Below, one piece after another: positions 57,376-61,950 of a stretch of DNA of 61,950 bases. Source of the stretch: CAMTWZ01 sp964412365 (GTDB taxonomy: Bacteria > Bacteroidota > Rhodothermia > Balneolales > HLUCCA01); NCBI GenBank assembly GCA_964412365.1, contig CAYPOI010000004.1, positions 1-61,950 of the forward strand, read 5' to 3'. Within the stretch, counting starts at the first letter, position 1, and each line of letters starts with the position of its first letter. Position numbers and translations under genes: made by a program. The notes under the pieces are model-generated. The model was not told the origin of the DNA. It ran no database searches and saw nothing but the letters and a program-made list of their open reading frames with translations.

Positions 57376-58782
57376 TTGACCGGACTCGACCCCACCCATA
57401 TCACCCTGTTTCAGACCGTATCGGAAGTGGCCCAGAAATTGGGTCAGCCCGTGTATGTGGTCGGCGGATATGTGAGGGATTATTACCTGAATCGGCTTCG
57501 TCCGGACAAAGAGCCTGATATCGACTTCGTGACCATCGGCTCGGGAATCGCCTTCGCCGAAGCCTTGGCCAAGGAGTTGAAAACCACCCAGGTCGCCGTG
57601 TTCAAGCAATTCGGAACCGCGCAAGTGGGATGGAAGGGGATGCATCTCGAATTCGTTGGTGCGCGGAAGGAAAGCTATCGCGTCGAATCACGGAAGCCGA
57701 TTGTGGAAGACGGAACCTTGGAAGACGACCAGAAACGCCGTGATTTCACCATCAATGCGCTGAGTTGGTCGCTGAATAAAGAGGATTTCGGAACGTTACT
57801 CGATCCCTTTGGCGGCGTCCGGGATCTGCAGGATCGCGTGATCCGCACGCCGCTCGATCCCGACATCACATTCAGTGATGATCCGCTCCGCATGCTGCGC
57901 GCGGTTCGCTTTGCTTCGCAGCTCAGTTTTGATATCGATCCGGTCACGTTCGAAGGCATCAAGGTGATGGCGAACCGCCTCGACATCATTTCCAAAGAGC
58001 GTATCCTCGACGAGCTGAACAAGATCATCCTGTCGCCGATTCCATCTACCGGATTCGCATTACTATTTGAAAGTGGCTTGCTAGGCACGTTTTTCCCCGA
58101 AATGGTGAAGCTCCATGGCGTGCAAGAAGTGGAGAATTACCGGCATAAAGACAATTTCTGGCACACATTGCAGGTATTGGACAATGTGGCGATGGTGAGC
58201 GACGACCTGTGGCTCCGCTGGGCCGCCATCCTGCATGATATCGCCAAGCCGAATACCCAGAAATTTGTGGATGGGATCGGATGGACGTTCCACGGACACG
58301 ATGCCGTGGGCGCAAACATGACCAAGCGCATCTTCACCCGACTGGGATTGCCGCTCGATGAGCGGATGCGGTTCGTGCAGAATCTGGTGCGCTTGCATCT
58401 GCGTCCGATTGCGTTGGTAAAGGAAGAAGTGACGGAATCCGCACTCCGTAGACTGTTATTTGATGCGGGTGAAGACCTCGAAGCGCTCATGATGCTCTGC
58501 CGGGCCGACATCACCAGCAAGAACGACCGCAAAGTTCAGAAATATTTAGCCAATTTCGCTTCGGTGGAAGAACGCCTCGTCGAAGTCGAAGAGAAAGACA
58601 AGTTGCGGAACTGGCGTCCACCTATTTCCGGCGAAGACATCATGAACGCGCTGAATTTGCCGCCCGGTCCTGAAGTGGGCAAAATCAAGAAGCAGATTGA
58701 AGAAGCGATTTTGGAGGGAAAGATTCCGAATGAGCGTGATGCGGCCTATGAGTTTATGATGGACGTGGGAAGGGAGAAGTAG
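57376..58782 (+). CDS. cca: CCA tRNA nucleotidyltransferase/poly(A) polymerase family, with HD domain
   Basis: Class II nucleotidyltransferase that adds or repairs the CCA end of tRNA. VVGGYVRDYYL (30-35 motif GGxVRD) and metal ligands D48-I-D50 in PDIDFV are intact, then RRDFTINALSW, DPFGGVRDLQDRVIRTPLDP, DPLRMLRAVRFASQLSF and the HD motif RWAAILHDIAKP (His-Asp). Later helices (LRRLLFDAGEDLEALMMLCRADITSKNDRKV) match bacterial CCA enzymes of 450-480 residues. The start is TTG 57376, fitting the N-terminal pattern; an ATG start is not available close by. Poly(A) polymerase activity is an alternative in this superfamily. Confidence 0.9.
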   Translation: MTGLDPTHITLFQTVSEVAQKLGQPVYVVGGYVRDYYLNRLRPDKEPDIDFVTIGSGIAFAEALAKELKTTQVAVFKQFGTAQVGWKGMHLEFVGARKESYRVESRKPIVEDGTLEDDQKRRDFTINALSWSLNKEDFGTLLDPFGGVRDLQDRVIRTPLDPDITFSDDPLRMLRAVRFASQLSFDIDPVTFEGIKVMANRLDIISKERILDELNKIILSPIPSTGFALLFESGLLGTFFPEMVKLHGVQEVENYRHKDNFWHTLQVLDNVAMVSDDLWLRWAAILHDIAKPNTQKFVDGIGWTFHGHDAVGANMTKRIFTRLGLPLDERMRFVQNLVRLHLRPIALVKEEVTESALRRLLFDAGEDLEALMMLCRADITSKNDRKVQKYLANFASVEERLVEVEEKDKLRNWRPPISGEDIMNALNLPPGPEVGKIKKQIEEAILEGKIPNERDAAYEFMMDVGREK

Positions 58783-58795
58783 GTTTCCGGTAGAT

Positions 58796-58946
58796 GCTGT
58801 CCGCAAGTATCACTTAACAAATACGTTATGTGCCGTATTTTGGCAATTATTTGTGCCAGATTACGTAATAATTTCGGCTCGCATATATATAGATAACAAT
58901 CAACTACGTCGATTTGATAGGGCAATAAGTAACGCTGTCCGCAAGT
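58796..58946 (+). repeat. 13-bp direct repeat pair
   Basis: GCTGTCCGCAAGT occurs at 58796-58808 and 58934-58946, 138 bp apart, in an AT-rich tract. They could flank an insertion/deletion scar or be binding sites. No target-site or inverted terminal repeat is visible with them. Confidence 0.5.
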
Positions 58947-59092
58947 CAATATATACTCATGTCAAATTCTCCCTTCATCTGGGTACGATAATCCGGATCA
59001 CGGACTCGCAGAATGATAGAATCCGCTTGTTTATTCACCTCAAGCGAAAGAACCTAGAGGTTCAAGTCATCGAGTCGTTGACGTGGTATTAG
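58853..59092 (+). CDS. Small hypothetical ORF, 79 residues
   Basis: Weak candidate. GTG 58853 opens a 79-residue frame, 10 bp after a GTATTTTG box like those before other starts in this window. The product is basic and beta-prone (IRITDSQNDRIRLFIHLKRKNLEVQVI) with no known motif. Composition and codon use are unlike the neighbours and more AT-rich, so it may be chance or a degraded acquired gene. No RBS. No homologue can be claimed from sequence alone. Confidence 0.22.
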   Translation: MPDYVIISARIYIDNNQLRRFDRAISNAVRKSIYTHVKFSLHLGTIIRITDSQNDRIRLFIHLKRKNLEVQVIESLTWY

Positions 59093-59180
59093 AGTCTCCT
59101 TGAATAGGGTTTATACCCTAATAAGGCCGAAAAAACGGATATCTTGCAGAATCAGGCACAGATTCCGGATAAGTTTCCCA

Positions 59181-59210
59181 CTGACAACCGAAAACCGACA
59201 ACTGAAAACG
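59181..59210 (+). repeat. Heptanucleotide-repeat element 4
   Basis: Four heptads CTGACAA, CCGAAAA, CCGACAA, CTGAAAA (59181-59208) are followed by CG and the ATG of ispE at 59211. Same 7-nt period as the other three elements but a different word, and here no inverted second arm. Confidence 0.7.
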
Positions 59211-60071
59211 ATGCTCATCGCCAAATCCTACGCCAAACTCAACCTCGGTCTCCGTGTAATACGGCGTAGGGATGACGGCTATCACGATATCCAGACGGGT
59301 TTTGTGTTCATCAATTGGTACGATAAGCTCGAAATCGCGCCGGCGGCGGAGACTCATTTTCGTTGCAATCGGCCGGATGTGCCCACCGACGACACCAATC
59401 TCATCCTCAAAGCGCTGAAGCTGCTGCGCACAGATTCCGGAAAGAAGCTGAACGTCCGCATTCAGCTCAGCAAATCCATTCCCATGGGCGCCGGACTCGG
59501 CGGTGGCAGCTCGAACGCCGCACTGATGCTCCGCATGCTCAACCAGCTGGAGAACCTGGGCTACTCCGATGACGATCTTGCGGCTTTAGGGTCCCGGCTG
59601 GGTGCCGATGTGCCTGTCTTCATTCACGGTCAGACCGCCATTGGGTCAGGCATCGGCGACGCCCTCATCCCGGCCGACATCCAACCCGACGCTTGGATCG
59701 TCACCGTCTTTCCCAATCAACATAGTTCCACCGCCGACGCGTATCGCTTTTGCTCCCCCTACGAAGACGAATCTCTCGACGTGGGAAGCACCTTGCGCGA
59801 CTATCCCATCGAGCAATGGCCGACATTCTTGGTGAACGACCTCGAACCGCCGGTCATGGAAATCCTGCCAGTGATAGGAGATTTGAAAGACCAATTCTAT
59901 GATTTAGGTGCAGCTTATTCGGCGATGAGCGGATCCGGGTCGAGCGTATTCGGCATCTTTGAAATGGAACATCTCGCATTTGAAGCCTTCGAATACCTCA
60001 AGCAAGAAGGGTACGCGGCCAATCTCACGCTTCCCAATTTCGTGCCGGACAAGCTCATCCATCAGAGATAA
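59211..60071 (+). CDS. ispE: 4-diphosphocytidyl-2-C-methyl-D-erythritol kinase
   Basis: GHMP kinase of the MEP pathway to isoprenoid precursors; phosphorylates the 2-hydroxyl of CDP-ME. ATG 59211 gives MLIAKSYAKLNLGLRVI (AKxNL substrate motif), then DDGYHDIQT, the P-loop-like PMGAGLGGGSSNAALML, and GADVPVFI. The tail SAMSGSGSSVFGIFE is the third GHMP motif. 286 residues is typical. An upstream in-frame start at 59100 would add 37 residues encoded in the hairpin and heptad region and is unlikely. Preceded directly by heptad repeats. Confidence 0.94.
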   Translation: MLIAKSYAKLNLGLRVIRRRDDGYHDIQTGFVFINWYDKLEIAPAAETHFRCNRPDVPTDDTNLILKALKLLRTDSGKKLNVRIQLSKSIPMGAGLGGGSSNAALMLRMLNQLENLGYSDDDLAALGSRLGADVPVFIHGQTAIGSGIGDALIPADIQPDAWIVTVFPNQHSSTADAYRFCSPYEDESLDVGSTLRDYPIEQWPTFLVNDLEPPVMEILPVIGDLKDQFYDLGAAYSAMSGSGSSVFGIFEMEHLAFEAFEYLKQEGYAANLTLPNFVPDKLIHQR

Positions 60072-60083
60072 ACGCCTTTTTCG

Positions 60084-60091
60084 TATTTTGC
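60084..60091 (+). promoter_or_regulatory. -7-like element before glgP
   Basis: GTATTTTG (60084-60091), a near match to TAnnTTTG with one T fewer, lies 33 bp upstream of ATG 60125 and 13 bp after the ispE stop. A separate promoter for glgP is likely. Confidence 0.35.
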
Positions 60092-60124
60092 ACCCTCCGT
60101 TAGGGACACATCTATTCATTTTAC

Positions 60125-61950
60125 ATGGCTAAAACGCATACTATCGACGCGCGTCGCGCATTGGACACCAAATCCATTCAAGAGGGAATCCAAGAACATC
60201 TTCGCTTCACGTTGGCGAAAGACGAATATTCGGCCACCGATTGGGATGTCTATCGCAGCATCGTGCTCGCCGTGATGGACCGCCTGCATGAGCGCTGGAT
60301 CAACACCCAACAAACCTATTACAAAGAAGACCGCAAACGCGTCTATTACTTGTCGATGGAGTTTCTCATCGGCCGGTTGCTGGACAATGCCGTCATCAAC
60401 CTTGGGATTCAAGACGAAGTGCGCGAAGCCGTCACCAAAATGGGGTATGACTACGACAAGCTTCGCGACGAAGAACTCGACGCGGCGCTAGGGAATGGCG
60501 GATTGGGTCGCTTGGCGGCTTGCTTCCTCGATTCGATGGCCACGCTCGGCATCGCGGGGTATGGTTATGGTATCCGATATGATTTCGGGATCTTCCATCA
60601 GCAGATCGAACAAGGATTCCAGGTAGAGCGACCCGATACATGGCTTCGGTTTGGAAATCCGTGGGATATCGTCCGCCCGAAAGTCTTCTATCCGGTCTAC
60701 TTCTATGGCGAATCCGTGCCGTACACCGACGAAAAAGGTGTGCTGCGTTTCAGATGGCAGAACGGACAAAAAGTGATGGCGTTGGCGCACGACATGCCGA
60801 TTCCGGGTTACAAGAACGAGACGGTGAACAACCTGCGTTTGTGGAAGGCCACATCCCCTAAATCATTGGATCTTCGCAGTTTCAACCAGGGTGAGTACAT
60901 CGATGCAATCCGCGACATCCAGCTGACGGAAAACATCTCTCGCGTACTGTATCCGAACGATAAAGTGTTTGTGGGACAAGAACTTCGCCTCAAGCAGGAG
61001 TACTTCTTGGTATCGGCTACGTTGCAGGACATCCTGCGTCGATTCAAGAAAATCCACGGAAATAATTTCGCGGTGCTTCCGGATAAAGTCGCCATCCAGT
61101 GCAACGACACCCATCCGAACTTGGCGGTACCAGAACTGATGCGGATTCTGATGGATGAGGAAGGCTTGGATTGGGATGCAGCCTGGGCGATTGTGACGAA
61201 AACGATCGCATACACGAACCATACGATTCTGCCGGAAGCGCTCGAAAAATGGCCTGTATCGCTGATGCGCAACATGTTGCCGCGTCACTTGCAAATCATC
61301 TATGAGATCAACAAACGCTTCCTGAACAAGGTGCATGACACGTTTGGAGAGGATGTGAACCGTATCCGCCGCATGAGCATCATCAGTGAAGGCGAACATC
61401 CATCCGTCCAGATGGCGACGCTTGGTATTGTGGGCTCTCACAAGGTGAATGGGGTTGCTGCGCTGCATTCGGATCTCATCAAAAAAACGATCTTCAAAGA
61501 TTTCGTGGAGCTCTGGCCCGAGAAATTCACGAACAAGACGAATGGCATCACGCCACGGCGCTGGCTGCGTCAGTGCAACCGCGAGTTGGCGGATCTGATC
61601 ACATCCAAAATCGGAGAAAGCTGGGTGACCCACCTCGATGATCTGAAAAAAATCGATCATTTGGCCACGGATAAAGCCTTTGTGAAGGAATTCGCAGCGA
61701 TCAAACGTCGCAATAAGGAAAAACTGGGTGCCTACATTCTAGAGAAGATGGATGTGAAGGTGAGTCCGGATGCGATGTTCGACATCCAGATCAAGCGAAT
61801 CCACGAGTATAAGCGCCAGTTGATGGCGGCCCTGCATACCGCGGTGCTGTACAACCGCATCAAGGCGGATCCCTTGGGCAAGTTCCAGCCTCGCGTGGTG
61901 CTGTTCGGTGGGAAAGCGGCGCCGGGTTATTACATGGCGAAAATGCACAT
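60125..61950 (+). CDS. glgP: Glycogen/alpha-glucan phosphorylase, 3'-truncated
   Basis: Releases glucose 1-phosphate from the non-reducing end of glycogen. From ATG 60125 the frame is open to the window end, about 608 residues. Marks: RVYYLSMEFLIGRLLDNAVIN, LGNGGLGRLAACFLDS, FGNPWDIVRP, VQCND-type IQCNDTHPNLAVPELMR, IAYTNHTILPEALEKWP, FTNKTNGITPRRWL and QIKRIHEYKRQLM. This is the maltodextrin/glycogen phosphorylase type (GT35) with full N-terminal domain. The pyridoxal-phosphate lysine (EASGTGNMK segment) lies beyond the edge. Translated from the bases directly, since the stop is outside. With glgB and malQ 8-12 kb to its left it completes a glycogen-use set. Confidence 0.95.
   Translation, partial: MAKTHTIDARRALDTKSIQEGIQEHLRFTLAKDEYSATDWDVYRSIVLAVMDRLHERWINTQQTYYKEDRKRVYYLSMEFLIGRLLDNAVINLGIQDEVREAVTKMGYDYDKLRDEELDAALGNGGLGRLAACFLDSMATLGIAGYGYGIRYDFGIFHQQIEQGFQVERPDTWLRFGNPWDIVRPKVFYPVYFYGESVPYTDEKGVLRFRWQNGQKVMALAHDMPIPGYKNETVNNLRLWKATSPKSLDLRSFNQGEYIDAIRDIQLTENISRVLYPNDKVFVGQELRLKQEYFLVSATLQDILRRFKKIHGNNFAVLPDKVAIQCNDTHPNLAVPELMRILMDEEGLDWDAAWAIVTKTIAYTNHTILPEALEKWPVSLMRNMLPRHLQIIYEINKRFLNKVHDTFGEDVNRIRRMSIISEGEHPSVQMATLGIVGSHKVNGVAALHSDLIKKTIFKDFVELWPEKFTNKTNGITPRRWLRQCNRELADLITSKIGESWVTHLDDLKKIDHLATDKAFVKEFAAIKRRNKEKLGAYILEKMDVKVSPDAMFDIQIKRIHEYKRQLMAALHTAVLYNRIKADPLGKFQPRVVLFGGKAAPGYYMAKMH

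Larger units (their letters stand above)
58783..59210. other. 428-bp region with little coding content
   Basis: Between cca and ispE. It is more AT-rich than its surroundings. I see two 13-bp direct repeats, one -7-like box (GTATTTTG, 58835-58842), one small open frame (58853-59092), palindrome GAACCTAGAGGTTC (59050-59063), hairpin TAGGGT/ACCCTA (59105-59110, 59115-59120) and a heptad-repeat tract next to ispE. No tRNA or known RNA family is recognisable. Confidence 0.6.

Noticed and set aside
58783..59180. Possible tRNA or riboswitch between cca and ispE.
   Set aside because: No cloverleaf with T-loop GTTCRA at the correct spacing and no known riboswitch core could be found by eye; AGGTTCAAGTC at about 59058 lacks a partner acceptor stem.
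60863..61660. 265-codon frame on the minus strand near the right edge.
   Set aside because: It lies opposite the truncated glgP frame, which is open from 60125 to the end and has clear phosphorylase motifs.

Overview
The window is 61,950 bases of ordinary-looking chromosome from a Gram-negative bacterium. I place it in the Bacteroidota/Rhodothermota/Balneolota group (inference). The evidence is a SusC/SusD pair, a subtilisin-like protease ending in a type A sorting domain of the type IX secretion system, a DUF4270 lipoprotein beside a glycogen-synthase-like gene, a BamA/TamA-TamB pair, LptB, and promoter-like elements resembling the Bacteroidota -7 box (TAnnTTTG). Shine-Dalgarno sequences are weak or absent, and TTG or GTG starts are used several times. 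I see no rRNA, tRNA, CRISPR array, insertion sequence, integrase or prophage gene. Both ends cut genes: a metallo-beta-lactamase-fold protein at the left and glycogen phosphorylase at the right.

Layout, left. 1-8345: truncated MBL-fold protein, then a leftward run of BamA/TamA-like, TamB-like and gamma-glutamyltransferase genes. 8384-14803: a rightward run of M14 carboxypeptidase lipoprotein, NADH dehydrogenase 2, 5'-nucleotidase-like phosphatase, methyltransferase and PBP4-type D,D-carboxypeptidase. 14766-17254: leftward N-acyl-D-amino-acid deacylase-like and class A beta-lactamase-like genes, divergent from the SusC/SusD pair (17462-22012), which ends at a clean intrinsic terminator. 22076-24219: two-gene ABC transporter. 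24252-27648: acyl-CoA thioesterase and secreted S8 protease.

Middle. 27725-35328: Ppx/GppA phosphatase with HD domain, then an AddB-AddA helicase-nuclease pair. 35317-36396: Fic protein behind a perfect 17-bp inverted repeat. 36605-42067: a large M14 peptidase, miaA, purS, purQ, lptB and a rhodanese, tightly packed. 42069-51778: a leftward seven-gene run of glgB, malQ, a half-length GT5 protein, DUF4270 lipoprotein, outer-membrane protein, TPR protein and rho.

Right. 51807-53039: LolC/E-type permease. 53144-54775: a Mur ligase with a five-helix membrane domain where the usual substrate domain should be. Then a sugar nucleotidyltransferase, a UspA protein with a cation efflux pump, a CCA-adding-type enzyme, a poor 430-bp stretch with at most one small ORF, ispE and truncated glgP. 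Envelope biogenesis and peptidoglycan (Tam, DacB, MurF-like, LptB, Lol) and glycogen metabolism (GlgB, MalQ, GlgP, GT5-like) dominate.

The most unusual non-coding signal is a family of four intergenic elements built from degenerate 7-nt repeats (12702-12767, 53038-53142, 54796-54918, 59181-59210). Two of them are arranged as inverted arms around a unique centre. Other points of note are the Fic operator-like palindrome followed by GATACG repeats at 10/10/11-bp spacing, very short divergent promoter regions that suggest leaderless transcripts, and enzymes missing hallmark residues: the deacylase-like protein, AddB, and the GT5-like protein.
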